DNA from: Hygrocybe punicea
Lineage: Eukaryota; Basidiomycota; Agaricomycetes; Agaricales; Hygrophoraceae
Length of the DNA: 64,000 nucleotides
Direction: 5' to 3'
Assembly: GCA_963556145.1 (NCBI GenBank)
Contig: OY744462.1
Span: forward strand, 930,001-994,000
Made by a program: the position numbers and the translations under genes. Every line of letters begins with the position of its first letter. The stretch's first letter is position 1. Below the pieces are notes generated by a model. It had not been told where the DNA came from. It saw only the letters and a program-made list of their open reading frames with translations, and did not search any database. Below, piece after piece: positions 33,467 to 44,849 of the stretch.

Positions 33467-36455
33467 TCATCCTGCTGGTGTTACACCCATCCGCATCGCA
33501 TCCTCGTTTCTTTTCAGTATAGCACTGTTCCTTCGTAAAACTTGGCCTTGGCTGTTTACTTCCCTGTCAACGCATAGAAGCCCCTTCTTCAAATACTCTA
33601 AGGCCAGTCCGACCTCCAAGGACAGTCCGATCTCCGAAGACAGTCCTACCTCTAAGGCCAGTGCGACCTCATTTCCTTCACGTGCGTAGCGCACGTCTTG
33701 GTAGCTTAAAGCGAACATTGCATGTCCCTTCAAATTAACCCACTTTTGAAGGTTGATCAGTGGCGGATCGTGATGCTCGTCAACATCCTCCTCGTCCCGA
33801 ATTATGGTGTCAATGTCGTGAAGATGAACGGCTATTGGCAGCAGGACCGTTAGGCCCAAATACCATAGTTCAGCGGGGGCGGTACGCACCATGCCACGGA
33901 ATACAACCTGTCACTCTCGACAACGCCTTTCTGTAGTGGTTGTAGTTGAGATCTGGCTTGAGGAAATTTGCCAGCTTCTTGAATTCGCGTTGTTCTCTGG
34001 GCGCCATACAATCATGCGTTAATGTGAGGCAAGCAATGTTCTCCGACTGCAACCCGCCCATGAGGGCGGAATACGACGAATAATCGCGGATGGTCTGACA
34101 TGCCTGCAAGAGGACAGTTAGAAAAGATGGCCATGCTTGACAGGTCCTGACAAAACGCCTATCACCTTCGCAGTTAGAGTAAAATATCGCTTGATCTCGG
34201 CTCTCTTCTTGAGCTCATCCGGGACTCCGTCAAATTCCAAGTCTAGTATGGAAAATTGAACCCAGCGATTGATCGTTTCGGTGAGATCAATTGCCGCTGT
34301 TAAGTTGGGGCAGTACAAAGGCTGCCTGCCATAAGCGATGTATTCAATCGGAAGAATGCGCTGGTATCTCTCCCCTCCTAATCTTGCGAGCGCAAAAGCT
34401 AGTTCCATAGGGTTTGGACCTCTTTGCCTCGTTGGATTGAATGATGAGGTGATGGGTGGAAGCGGGAAATTCATGGTTTCCTTATATGTTCGATGAGAGT
34501 TGTGACTGCATACAAAAGCATGTAACATACTTTCTCGCGAATCCCTTGCACAACCTCTAGAACTAATTTCTCCAGAGTATACGCAACATTGACCACTGAT
34601 GTCCTCAGACGATCGTTGATATCGAGGGCCAAGCTTCTCATTGGGGTTAGTACATCATCGGCAACGATTACATGCTGGTTGTTTAGCCAGTCCTTGATAA
34701 AGCGCATAATACTAATCCCAATGAACCAAATTTGCCATTAAGGCTCATAACGCACCATTTTAAGAGATTTCTTACCGGCACACGATACCATCGCACACAT
34801 CGTCGTCCGGATGCTTGAGGGCAGTTTCATATCGACGGATGAGCTTCCTGAATATTTCAATGGGCGACATCAACGCCGGGTGGCCGATGAAAAAAATGTC
34901 GTATTGCTCGGTGTCTTCCTCTGAGGTCCGCTTGTAAGTAAGACAACTGAAGTGTACTAGATTGCTTGCTTACCAGCAGTTATTTGCAACAAGCATTGTA
35001 TCAGACCTTCCATTGTCGCTTTTCTGATAACGCGAGGTTGCCCATATAAGACGTGGACTTGGTGATATGTTGTCAAAGCAACTTCGAGAGGCGACAGTGG
35101 TCCGGTTGCTGGGGACACATTCATAATGGAGGATGGTTCTGTTTGCCGACGTTCGAGGAGCGGAGTGAAGCTATGCTGGGACATACGCCTAGATATTCTG
35201 CTTGTTGAGAGGGAAGACGGCTCCGAAGAGAGGGAAGAGCGGTCTGAAAATGGGGAAGAACTCTCCATGGGTACAAACAAATCTGTTTGCCAGATGATGA
35301 TCCCTTCGCCGAGGTCCACAGGTGAAAGTTGAGGCGGAACGGACGGAGACCGCCAGCTAGAAACCAGGCTTGACAGGGAAATTGTTGATGTACGTGCAGG
35401 AGGCTGCATGTAGGGATTACGACCTTTCCGGGGTCGGGGTCTTGCTGGGGCCAGTACTTCAGCACTGACTGGGGCGAGTGTTTCAACAGGCTGATGCAGT
35501 TCCACTGAGAGCCAGTCACTGGACATGTCAAAGTTAAGATATTGCCACTAACATGTAACCAGTGATTTGCAGAATTCCCTCATTTTAACGTTGACGACAT
35601 TGCTTCTGGGGTTAGAGGATTGTGAATCGCCGTCGTCCTGGGAAAATGAGAAGAAATTCTACATCACACTATTGGCGACGAACACACCTCTTCAAGAGCA
35701 CTCTGGAGGGAAATAATTATTCCGTAAATTTCCTACTTCATGATGTTGAAGAATGGACGCAATTGTGACATACCTCTTGGATGTGTCGAACAACTGCTTG
35801 AAAGGCAACGCCATGCGGCCCATGCGAAAGTGAGGTTCGGCCACCGAAGTAGTGAGTAAATTCCTGCAGTAGCTCTCGAACATTCTCTCGGAGCTCTGCA
35901 CTGTCACGTTGTGCGGCGGTGACTTGTTCTGTTTGGGCTCGGGCCAGCTCTCGGCTGATTTTTACCTGGTAAATGGAGAGATGAGAAGATTAGGACCGCA
36001 ACACATTTGATTGTAGAAGTTGTACTTGGAATCCGTCCATGCATGTGTGTTGGGAATGTGTCAATTTTTCTGTGCAGTTCGTTCACTCCTTCGAGTATGT
36101 CATCCTGTTTGAGAAAGCTTTGCATCGTGCTCAGTCTGGCCCACTCGCTAACTTTGTCATGAACACTATACAGCATCCTGTGATAGTCAAGCTCCAACTT
36201 TCAGTGAACAACAGTACCACTGATAAATGACCCTGACATTTCAGCTTCAGCCAATGCGTCCGCGTGCGCTGAACTAGTAGCTTGACCGCCGTCACCACGT
36301 AACGCATCCATCAGGAGATTACACCGCAGGATTAAGTTCCTGCATCTGCGCTGCAAACCCGAGTAACCAAGCTGCTTTACGGAGAGTGAGATAAGAGCCT
36401 CACTTGGTAGACTTTGACATTTTGAACGCGGTCGTAGACAGTTTTCACTGCACAC
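33467..36455 (-). CDS. Ras guanine-nucleotide exchange factor (RasGEF/CDC25 domain)
   Basis: Multi-exon minus-strand gene; the start may lie upstream of 36455. N-terminal exons are helical (SVKQLGYSGLQRRCRNLILR, then SGMLYSVHDKVSEWARL across a well-placed intron near 36195-36250). A Ser/Pro-rich linker follows (34957-35526). A RasGEF_N-like segment (YDIFFIGHPALMSPIEIFRKLI, about 34800-34930) precedes the CDC25 catalytic region: NPMELAFALARLGGERYQRI, EYIAYGR, INRWVQFSILD, RDYSSYSALMGGLQSENIACL, LNYNHYRKALSRVTGCIPWH. A 58-bp intron at 33832-33889 (GTGCGT...AATAG) joins CIPWH to AVHLHDIDTI in frame, and PPLINLQKW follows, as in the C-terminal part of CDC25 domains. RasGEFs load GTP onto Ras at membranes. 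No inactivating change was seen, so I regard this as a functional host gene. Exon boundaries other than those cited are approximate. Confidence 0.82.
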
Positions 36456-36684
36456 CGACCTGATCAGAGACTCAGAGTCCCACGCCAGCTACTGCAAGGG
36501 GATCCACCACGCTGACATCAAGAATATGTCATCCAATGCCTGCTGTGCCCTGTGCCTGCCTCCGAGGCGTTCCTGAATCCTGAGTCGTGACTGGTACATT
36601 TGGACATGAAGCACCCATGAAGAGGCGCTCTTTGCGAGTTGTTCCTTGCCCATCACCCGTCAAGACTTCGACTTCCTGCCCAGA

Positions 36685-38104
36685 ATGACCGTCACCGCCC
36701 TCAGCAGCAGAGATCCCGCCATGCATCTGATTCTCTCACGGGGAGCGTCCATCGGTCTCAGCATGGACTGTGTGGCAGGTGCAACGTCCACTATTGCAGC
36801 AACAATCATTCTCGTGCTCATTTTCGTAAGGATCAGCACCTCTGTGATCGACGTACTCTGAGATCGCTTGTAGCACCGTTTGTCTCGGGAAGGGTGGTCA
36901 AACTGGGAAGCCCTGGATGTCTCGGTGGCGAGTCGATCGCTCTTACTACTTCAAGGCTTGTCTGGATAATTATTAACGTTATATCATTAGATTGCCTTGT
37001 TTCTGGCAGAAGTCATCCAGGGCATTGGACACACCATGAGTTTGAAATGGGTGATTGAAGGGGCGTCATATACAAGCCCTTTCTGCACGGCTCAAGGTAC
37101 GTTAGTATATGATGGCCTGCTTAGTATCATTTGCGTACGACTTTCTTCCTCTTTCAGCACTCTTGCAGCAGCTGTCAGAAGCCGGTGTTGCCCTGACTAC
37201 GCTGGTAACCCTTAATCCGCACTCTGGCTATCCTAATTAACACTTTGGCCTGCAGACTATCGCCGTGCAGACCTTTTTGACCATATGGTGGCTCAAATAC
37301 CTCAACAGAACCATCTCTCTGATCGTCGTTCTCGTTGAAGCTGTCTTCTTAATCATCTTTGTTGGAGTGGGGTTTGGTCTCCACACTCACCCACTGAAAG
37401 AATACTATGGGGCTCCCACACCAGTATGACATTAACCCTGTTTTTCTTTATTGGCGAAACTGAGATGCGATAGTACTGGTGTTGGATCGGCAACGCGTAT
37501 AAGGGAGAACGTTTGGGTGGGAAGTACGTGTGGTTTTGGGTGACACTCTTTGTCTCCCTTGGCTCATACGTCCCCCTCACCTTATTACATTTCAACGTTA
37601 TCCGTCCGGGGACTAGTTGGTACAGGCCCAGAGCCGAAGTCAGGCTTCCTTCATCTCAAGCCCGGAACCCCCATGGACGACCAGCAGGAAGCCTACCTCC
37701 TCGCCAGCTTGTAGATACGAGAGCGCAAGCCCACGGGCTCCCTAGTACCCCAGCGGATGTTCTCTCTCGGAAAGACATACAACTGTGGTCCACAATATTG
37801 TGGGTACTGTGTCGTTCATATCGAAACTTCATTGACCCCAGATACTAGCTACCCTGCGCTCTACTGCATCATGATCTTGCCCCTCAGTGTCGTTCGTTGG
37901 ATCGCTTTTACAGGAGGAGATGTAAGCCCAGTTGCAACCTTCATTGTGGCGATTATCTTTTCGCTCAGTGGTATCGGGAATGCCCTTCTTTATGCTCTGA
38001 CACGAGCGAGATTTTTCCGGCCCGACGAGAGGCAAGAACCTCAGCCACCTGTCCTGAAGCTGGAAATGATACCACCAGAGGCTGCAAGCAACTCCACGGA
38101 TTGA
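36685..38104 (+). CDS. Seven-transmembrane receptor (fungal cAMP-receptor/Git3-like GPCR)
   Basis: Multi-exon plus-strand gene. Exon 1 from ATG 36685 to 36825 holds TM1 (GATSTIAATIILVLIF). Later exons give LAEVIQGIGHTMSLKWVIEG with SPFCTAQ (extracellular Cys before TM3), ALLQQLSEAGVALTTL, TIAVQTFLTIWWL, then ISLIVVLVEAVFLIIFVGVG (TM4), YYGAPTP and YWCWIG (Cys of the likely disulfide), GGKYVWFWVTLFVSLGSYVP (TM5), YPALYCIMILPLSVVRWIAF (TM6) and FIVAIIFSLSGIGNALLYAL (TM7), with a short hydrophilic tail. Introns at about 37096 (GTACGT...TTCAG), 37205 and 37425 (GTATGA...GATAG) fit the frame. The region around 37620-37760 changes frame and exon structure there is uncertain. The YWCWIG...KGERLGGKYVWFWV pattern is typical of basidiomycete receptors of this class. 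Ligand unknown. Confidence 0.75.
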
Positions 38105-38362
38105 ATCGGTGCAACAACAGTTTGGCACATTATTCAATTGATGGACTCGAGCTTCCATGCATACCCTTACTTAGCTCCCTAACAGTTCTTTCGATTCGGA
38201 ACCCTAATTCACAAAGTTGATTCATCCTATGTCTCCAATTTTTTTGCTCCGTCCTGTTGCATTCTCATGAGTCTTTCTATTAGTGGCGGGAAAGGTCGAG
38301 TTGCTCTGGCATCATGTAGCAATTTGGTAATTTTCTAATGGCACCTTGATCACGTTCTCGAA

Positions 38363-38995
38363 TTACTGTTTGCTATTGGTATGCTCAGGATGTTTCATAG
38401 ATCTGGACCATGCATCGGAGTTGAGGTCAGCTAATAGACCGAAGATGCATACGAGTGTTGGGTCCCTGAAGTCCACATCATGCCGGATGAAATTTTTGCA
38501 CAGGAGTGTCTGGAAGTGATGGTTGATGGGATTGTCGTCCTCTGCGTCTGGACTGCCATCCAAATGGCAAAACAGACGAAGCCCTGACTTGGAACTAAGT
38601 TCACTCTCCTCAGCCTGAATAAGGGCATTCAAAGTGGTTGAAGCAAAACCCAAGAACTTATCCTTTGCCAAGTCAGACTCTTTTTGCCTGGTTTGGTTGG
38701 GAGGATTATGCAATTTGAAGCCAGCCTTGAGTTGGCCATCATGAGAGAGGGTGCTATAACAGTTCATATTCAGCAATCAAGGTTATGAGAAAGACTGGCC
38801 AAATTGTGTCACCTCAGTTCAGCAACACTGTAATAATCCTCCACCAAGTGAAATTCCCACTCTCCATTCTCTGCAGGGTTCTTGTAGGTCCAAACTGTGT
38901 AGACAGGTTGGGCATTGACAAAGAGAACCTGGAATTCACCCATATGTGTCAAGTGGTGGATGAAGGGCTGGTAAAACCAGCAGGCTCATGGTATG
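38363..38995 (-). pseudogene. Unrecognised gene fragment, possibly two exons
   Basis: The minus-strand frame about 38995-38800 reads MGEFQVLFVNAQPVYTVWTY and EWEFHLVEDYYSVAELR. The frame 38776-38363 reads LGFASTTLNALIQAEESELS and SGLRLFCHLDG. Order and spacing suggest one protein with an intron near 38780-38800. The look is that of a conserved enzyme-like domain, perhaps ATP-grasp-like, but this is a weak impression. No start or end is defined. Confidence 0.3.
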
Positions 38996-38999
38996 GTTA

Positions 39000-40456
39000 G
39001 TGTTACGGATCGCTTCTGCAGCAGGCTCCGGCAACAATCAACTTAACTAGGGATTGGATTCCAGAGGAGAGGACAGCAGTTTTCATTGTTGCTTACAACT
39101 AAGACAACGCTGCTAAGAGGGGGGGGTCATGGTCTAATGTCATTGTGAGCTGTGGGGGTTACCCAAGACAAGGGGGTCTGCCCCAAGAACCAGACTAAAC
39201 ATAAGGAAAAGAAAGAAGAAAAAGTCCAAACCAACAACAAGAACAGTATATATAGTGACTGGTCTTGAGGGGAGGTAAATGGGAATACAACCATGAAGCT
39301 ACAACATGTCCAACTACACCATGTGTTCACTATGAGGCACACATGAGGCGTCCTCATGTCAATGTTCTCATGATCCAACTGGAGGCCCAGGTGTTATGGA
39401 GGATAGAAGAGGTCTGGATGGCTTGGATGATTTGTCATCAGATCATGTGACATGCAGAATTGCCAATTCGGGGTCTATACTTGCTGTAACAGGCAAGTGC
39501 GCAGTCTGGCAAGTGCAATGTACAGTCGGGTCGAAGAGGGGTATCGTCCAGTATGGGATTGGTGAAGGGAGTGTCTTGAGGTAGTGTGGATATAGCAGCA
39601 AAGTTGGTATGAAAGAAAACAAAGGAATGTATGGAGGAAAAACCAACTAGGACAGTGGGCTAGTCAAGGTCAGACATGTGAACAGCATAAGCTGTACCGG
39701 ATGACGATGTCTGTGTCAATGATGTATCGAGGGGCAATGCCTTGTCCTGTGTGTGGAACAATGCGGTCCACCTGATGTCAGTATTCATCCAACAAAGGGT
39801 ATTGTTGTAAATGAGTGTGGGAGGTATCAAGGTTATAGATGGAAAAGGATAAATGAATGTGGGTCCAGGTTTTGAGTCATGGCATGAGTGACAAGCTGTG
39901 GGAATACGATGTCAGGTGCTGCATTGAAGTGATGTCATGTGAACAATATACAATAGGGGTTGGTTCACTGTATTGGGAAGTTGTATGGTCTGTGGTCAAA
40001 GTCTGAAGGTATGTGCTTCGGCAATGGTCAGATTGGAGGGAACAGTGAGATGTCTTGTGATTGAGGATTGTTCAGGGCATGCATGCAGGTGAGGAATGTC
40101 GTCGGATAATCAGGGAGGATAATGGTAGGCACAGAATACAAGAGTAGAAACCATATATCCGGGAATGGCAATTGTCAATTACATGTCAGTATACTGTTGA
40201 GGCGGATGTCGGTTTCAGCAATGAAGGAAGGTTGCCTTTTCCAGAGGCAAATCATGACAATGTAGAAACCGATCAGGAAGGTGATTGCTATGGCACCCAT
40301 AATCATCACGGTTATGAACTGTTTGGTGAGGATAGCCATTGTGCGTCAGTTTGGGAAGACAGTATGTCATACAGCGAAGACAATGAAAGTGACATCTGTT
40401 GGCAAGGCGACTATTCAGGTACAGCAAGGTAACATGGGGATGTGTCCATGGTCGGT
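39000..40456. other. Region without a recognisable gene
   Basis: About 1.4 kb with only short ORFs. GT-rich on the plus strand, with a few repeated phrases (AAGAACAAGAATA-like runs near 39195-39250 and 40475-40510). Possibly decayed transposon DNA; nothing specific can be supported. Confidence 0.4.
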
Positions 40457-41227
40457 CTAGATTGTTCTAGAAGAAAGGATAAAAGGAGAACAAGAACAAG
40501 AATAAACAACAATGTCCGAAAGAAGACCAAAGGTACAGGGGAACGAAAAAAGGAAGGTGTGGTAAAGTGGAATAATCATGGTGGGTAATGGAGTCAGAAT
40601 CAGAGTTGCAGAGTTGTAAAATGTAACAGTTAGGTGATGGTTTAAATACGACCACCTTTGCTTGGGGTCCCTGGGCATGAGGACATGATTGCTGGATTCA
40701 CTGAATCCACATTTTATGACGACATCTGGAGGGATTGGATCATTTGGATTCAAAGCAATTGTCACTGGGCAGTGAGTTTTTGTAACGTTGTGGGCAATGG
40801 TGTTGAAGTTGGTGATGAGGGAGACTTTGTCACCATAAATCCTCAACTCTGTGGGGTGTGGCCAGACTGTTGTGATGTGGTGCAAAATGTATTCACTGTT
40901 GACATATGTATCATAATTGGCCTGTGTCAGGCCATAGTGTTCATTGCTAAGTAAAGATTTAGTATATATAAGTTGATAGAAGTTGAGTGATTTAATGGAT
41001 GCATACATGTAGGGGATTGTGAAGTCTACACCTCCAATGAAGACATCAGTTGCTTTGTAGGACCTCCAAAGGTCCCTGTGCTTGGATGGTTCAATCATGG
41101 ATAGTGTATTGCATGGGTAACCCCCGTGTACTTTTGGGGATACCTGTACCCATACCCATGAATACCTGTACCTGTCACCACGGGTACGGGTTTTGTGCCG
41201 GGTCTTTTTTTTCCTACCTGTACCCAA
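40457..41227 (-). CDS. Hypothetical ORF, 256 codons, unrecognised
   Basis: Open frame whose first 35 codons run through the repeat-rich sequence at 41105-41227. The plausible protein part begins near IEPSKHRDLWRSYKATDVFI and continues with IPYMYASIKSLNFYQLIY and YGLTQANYDTYVNSEYILHH. The last 60 residues are hydrophobic and Cys/Ser-rich. The middle has normal composition, which argues against chance. I recognise no family. It may be a remnant of a transposon-borne gene. Confidence 0.3.
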   Translation of the reverse strand: MGTGRKKKTRHKTRTRGDRYRYSWVWVQVSPKVHGGYPCNTLSMIEPSKHRDLWRSYKATDVFIGGVDFTIPYMYASIKSLNFYQLIYTKSLLSNEHYGLTQANYDTYVNSEYILHHITTVWPHPTELRIYGDKVSLITNFNTIAHNVTKTHCPVTIALNPNDPIPPDVVIKCGFSESSNHVLMPRDPKQRWSYLNHHLTVTFYNSATLILTPLPTMIIPLYHTFLFSFPCTFGLLSDIVVYSCSCSPFILSSRTI

Positions 41228-41745
41228 CCGGCATGCGGGGGGCCTGGGATAAGTCTTGAGCCCCGTTGTCCTGCTTGGTGCCTATTCGCGAACGACGTTG
41301 ACACATCAGTCGACGTGTAAGGGCGTGTTCATGAGGTATGGTGGGGCCTGGGATGGGTCTTGAGCACCATTGTCCTTCTTGGTGCCTGTTACCTTGCGAA
41401 CAACATTGATGCGTCAGTTGACGCATCAGGGCGTGTTCACAAGGTATGGAATTAGTCCATGTCAATGGAAGTAGAATCTGAATATGTACCTGGGCCGGTA
41501 GGTGGGCGCATCACCCTCCCGACCACCCTCTCTGTTGCCATTGTCGTGGTCTTCGTCACCATGGTCTTCTATCATCTTGTTGTCGTGGTTTGATTGTTGC
41601 GGTTGCGGTTGAACCTGACGCATCATTTCGTGTGACTGAATGTCACAGGTACAGGTAATCGCACAGGTACAAATTGCTGTACCCGTACTGCACCTGTGGC
41701 TGTACCCACGGCAAAACCCACGGGTTTACCCATACCTGTGAAATA
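41105..41745. mobile_element. Non-autonomous element with TACCTGTACCC-type subterminal repeats
   Basis: Both ends carry clustered, inverted variants of GGTACAGGTA/TACCTGTACCC and CCCACGGGT (left about 41118-41225, right about 41645-41745). Inside is a tandem pair of about 105-110 bp (41238-41342 and 41343-41453) sharing GGCCTGGGAT-GGTCTTGAGC and TTGGTGCCT. A GGTGGG-CGCATCA-CCCTCCC sequence at 41500-41520 resembles the hairpin module of 26.6-27.2 kb. Subterminal repeat clusters suggest a hAT-type non-autonomous transposon. Exact ends are not defined. Confidence 0.45.
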
Positions 41746-41747
41746 CA

Positions 41748-43290
41748 CTAATCATGGAGGCAAGGAAATTGTTTCAGTTGAGCAGCGTGACATTGAACTT
41801 GGGTTGGCCAGCCCTCTTGCACCTCCTGAGGTACAATGGGATCAAGATCTGGTTGAAAACAATCAGCCACCAAGTGTGAGACATTTTTTGAGCCAAACCC
41901 AATCATTGCACTCACAAATTCCTGCAGATAAACTTCACCACCTTCACCAAAGACAGACTTTGGAAAAGCCCCTTTCAGCCAGTCAAGCTCCAACTGATGC
42001 AACCCATCATAACAGTAATAGGACACCACCCAAGACATTGCATTCTCTTCCGTGGTATCTCTTGTAGCAATCTTCTTCATAGGAGCTCATTTGATGCTAT
42101 AATTTGACAATATCATTTTGGATGTCAAAAAAAACTGGTTTACCTTTTATTTCATTTACAACTCACCATACACTAAATATTGTCCAAATTTAATTACAGG
42201 AGTAAATAGTCCTTAAGAAATAGTACAACTTTACCTTTATAACCATCTTGATCCATGCAGTATTTCATGAGATACAAAACACAGCACTCAAAATTCTACT
42301 AAGTCCACATTTCTCAATTGATTTAAAAAAGCCCAATTAGTGTCAAGAATTAAGAAAACAGCTGTTATAGCATCTTCTAGAAGGTGGATAACAGCTTGAG
42401 GGAGAAGCCATCCAGTAAGAACCTTCCGAGAAGATGATATGGGCCATATGGCTGCGGGAATAAACTCCTCTATAAAAGAAAGCCAATCAGGGTTTTCTAC
42501 CCATGAGAGGGGAAGCTGTGAGGCAAGCAATGCACTCTTCAAAACGTGGCTGGTTAAATGGTGGGAATGTGCAGGTGAGTTGTGATAATGCTTTATGCTT
42601 AACAAGGTGAGGCTGAGAGTGTGCAGATGTCAGCGAGCCAGACTCTGAAACAGCTGGACTTGTAGCTCTCAATAGTCCTGCATCCAAAAAGGTTCCAAGG
42701 TATGGGGAAGGTAATGGTGAACATTGCGCCGAGGTGGGAGTACTTCAGAGGGGATAGTAATTACTTGTTCCAAGTCCAGCTGACAAGCTCAAAGCTGGAT
42801 CTCAAGGGAATGGTGGATTTAACAACATTGGGCTAGGTGCAAATCCAGGAGGGCCCAGATGAAAATTGGGAGGAGGCATGTTTGTTGGTTGGTAAGAGTG
42901 AATGCGTATAGGTTGGGGGGACTCTTCACTTCACTCTTGTTCAGCTTGTGACTTGACTTTGGGAGGCTGGTGCAGGATCTGAGATGTATGATAAGAGTCC
43001 CAGCTTGTGCTGGAAGCTAACCCCTCCGCTGGTCTTTAGCACATTTTTGTGTCCACACTTCAAATTCAATACTGGTTATTAAAAGCCTGCATAATGAGTG
43101 GGAGAGATGTACAAAAAGACTCGATTCCTTCTAAGGGCTGTAACTCTTGTCGCAATCCTGTCGAGATCTCCATTTGCTGCTCCTGCAAGACCTCAGCCTT
43201 GTGGTGGTGAAAGCACTGCTTACAATATACCCTAGCCAATGGATGTCCAGATGAAAACCATGCCTCTGGATCCTTTGGACGAATGTGCAA
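41748..43290 (-). pseudogene. hAT-like transposase N-terminal fragment (relic)
   Basis: Minus-strand pieces in order. 43290-43066 has a zinc-finger-like CKQC-HHH pattern near GHPLARVYCKQCFHHH. 42605-42288 reads HHLTSHVLKSALLASQLPLS, WVENPDWLSFIEEFIP and SRKVLTGWLLPQAV, the layout of the region between the BED-type finger and the catalytic domain of hAT transposases. 42080-41748 reads NAMSWVVSYYCYDGL and KNVSHLVADCF. An AT-rich repeat (42110-42280) splits the pieces. No continuous coding frame remains. Confidence 0.45.
42190..42280. repeat. AT-rich dispersed repeat, relative of 25785-25860
   Basis: AGTCCTTAAGAAATAGTACAACTTT-CCTTTATAACCAT-TTGATCCATG matches GCCCTTGAAAAATAGAACAACTTTCCCTCTACAACCATG-CAATCCAAG at 25785-25835 with roughly three quarters identity by eye. 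No coding potential. Confidence 0.5.
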
Positions 43291-43561
43291 TCAAGGATGG
43301 TCATGGAAGTAATCTCACCACCACTTTCTTGCTCTGGAACTCATTGTGTGAAGAGGGGGGGAAGCGGTGTCCTTCTGAGTCAAGGAGCTTTATCAGGATC
43401 TGATAATCATCAAGTTTTGGTGACTGACCGAGGCACCTTATCAAAGGTGCCGATCTGCCAAAAGAGGCAAGTAGGCAAATATATGGTTGCTTATGTACAA
43501 ATGTTGGTAATATGTTTGGCAACATGTTGTGTGTTGCTGACACTAACTTCAGCTATTGCAC

Positions 43562-43722
43562 TAGTGTTGCCATGGCGTGGCTCAGCTCAGCTCTGGCTCG
43601 GCTTCTGCCAGCTTCTACTATTTACGGCTTATTTAGCCAAGCCGAGCTGTCAGCAAGGAATGGCTTTGGCTGGCTACAGCTTGGCTCTGGCTCAAGCCAT
43701 GGCTTGGAGTCCTAAAAAGGCA
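43562..43722. mobile_element. TAGTGTTGCCA-type element (GGCTCGGCT-rich), copy 1
   Basis: Begins TAGTGTTGCCATGGCGTGGC, followed by GGCTC, GGCTTGGCT and AGCCGAGC repeats in both orientations, and ends near CCATGGCTTGGAGTCCTA. The same start occurs at 53451. The TAGTG terminus and repeat-rich ends suggest a hAT-type non-autonomous element. No duplication was found here. Confidence 0.45.
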
Positions 43723-43751
43723 ATTCCTTCTACCACAGACTGTTCTCCCTC

Positions 43752-44345
43752 TCCACCGTCTTACACAGCGCCTATGCCCCCACCACATACTAACACAACA
43801 CTGGTGCCCAACAATGCCCACTTGTGAACACACTGCAGCCCAATCTGAGGCCATAATGCCAGCATCCAAACAGCTATGAGAGGTGCAGTGGCAGCAGATG
43901 CAGTGGGGTGGTGTGTCCACCGCGCTGCCAATGTAAGCTTATTTTTTTCATTTGTGTTTATTTTACTGACTTACACGGTGCCCATGTCCACACCACGCAC
44001 AACAATGCCTGTCAATGAACACATTGCAGCCCAATCCAAGGCCATAACACTGACACTCCAATGGCTATGAGAGGTGCAGTGGCAGGGTGGTGTGTCCATC
44101 ATGACATGTATGTTCATTTGTTTTGTTTTGTTTTGTGTGTTTATTTTACTGAATTACATGGCACCCATGTCCACACCACGTACCAACACAACACTGGCAC
44201 TGAACAATGCCAGTCCATGAACCCAATCCAGCCCAATCCAAGGTCATAGCGTCAATACCCGAATGGCTATGATAGGTGTGACGCCAACATCTGTGGTGGG
44301 GTGGTGCAAATGTAAGTGCATTTTTTCATTTTCGTGTTTATCTTA
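43752..44345. repeat. Tandem repeat, about 190-200 bp, three units
   Basis: Shared landmarks recur at about 43837, 44029 and 44233 (GCCCAATC-GAGGCCATA) and near 43943, 44125 and 44315 (TTTTCATTT-TGTTTATTTTACTGA). Other shared phrases are ATGTCCACACCACG and GCTATGAGAGGTG. Units are diverged and non-coding. Confidence 0.7.
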
Positions 44346-44821
44346 CTGACCCTTACCCTCATGTCCCACAATCCTGTCTCATGTCCAGTCAGAATGGTCA
44401 CTTGATCTACCCCATTCTCAGCTCTGTGCGCTGCTGTGAGCTCATGGAGCTGTTTGAGAGCTACCACACCATCACCAAATTCCTCAAAATTTGTGATGTT
44501 GTTGTTTAGTGTACTAAACTTATGTGCAGTAATGCTAATGAGTGTGTCAACATCAGGGCCATGGTATTCAACAATATTGCATGATGATAGAAAAGATATA
44601 GCATATAACTTCATACTAATACATTTAATATGACATGGTAACCACTTGCTGAGGTTCAGGCCTTTGTCAGGCTGTTGAAGGACCCCCAAAATTCCCACAG
44701 GAGGTATGTTCTGCACCAAAAAGTTGGTGCCTGGATAAATTTTTTGAGAGGTGGCATCTAGTACCCGGATTCCAGCAGTTACATTGAGTTCAGGCTGGAT
44801 TATACCCAGATGACGGCACAT
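44267..44821 (-). CDS. Hypothetical ORF, 184 codons, unrecognised
   Basis: Open minus-strand frame lying 28 bp downstream of the end of the large composite gene. Its 3' part overlaps the last tandem-repeat unit. Composition is ordinary (IPPVGILGVLQQPDKGLNLS, DVDTLISITAHKFSTLNNNI). It could be a further 3' segment of the composite gene's transposon. No motif recognised. Confidence 0.3.
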   Translation of the reverse strand: MCRHLGIIQPELNVTAGIRVLDATSQKIYPGTNFLVQNIPPVGILGVLQQPDKGLNLSKWLPCHIKCISMKLYAISFLSSCNIVEYHGPDVDTLISITAHKFSTLNNNITNFEEFGDGVVALKQLHELTAAHRAENGVDQVTILTGHETGLWDMRVRVSKINTKMKKCTYICTTPPQMLASHLS

Positions 44822-44849
44822 ACATAAAAAAAATTACTACATAATGTAC

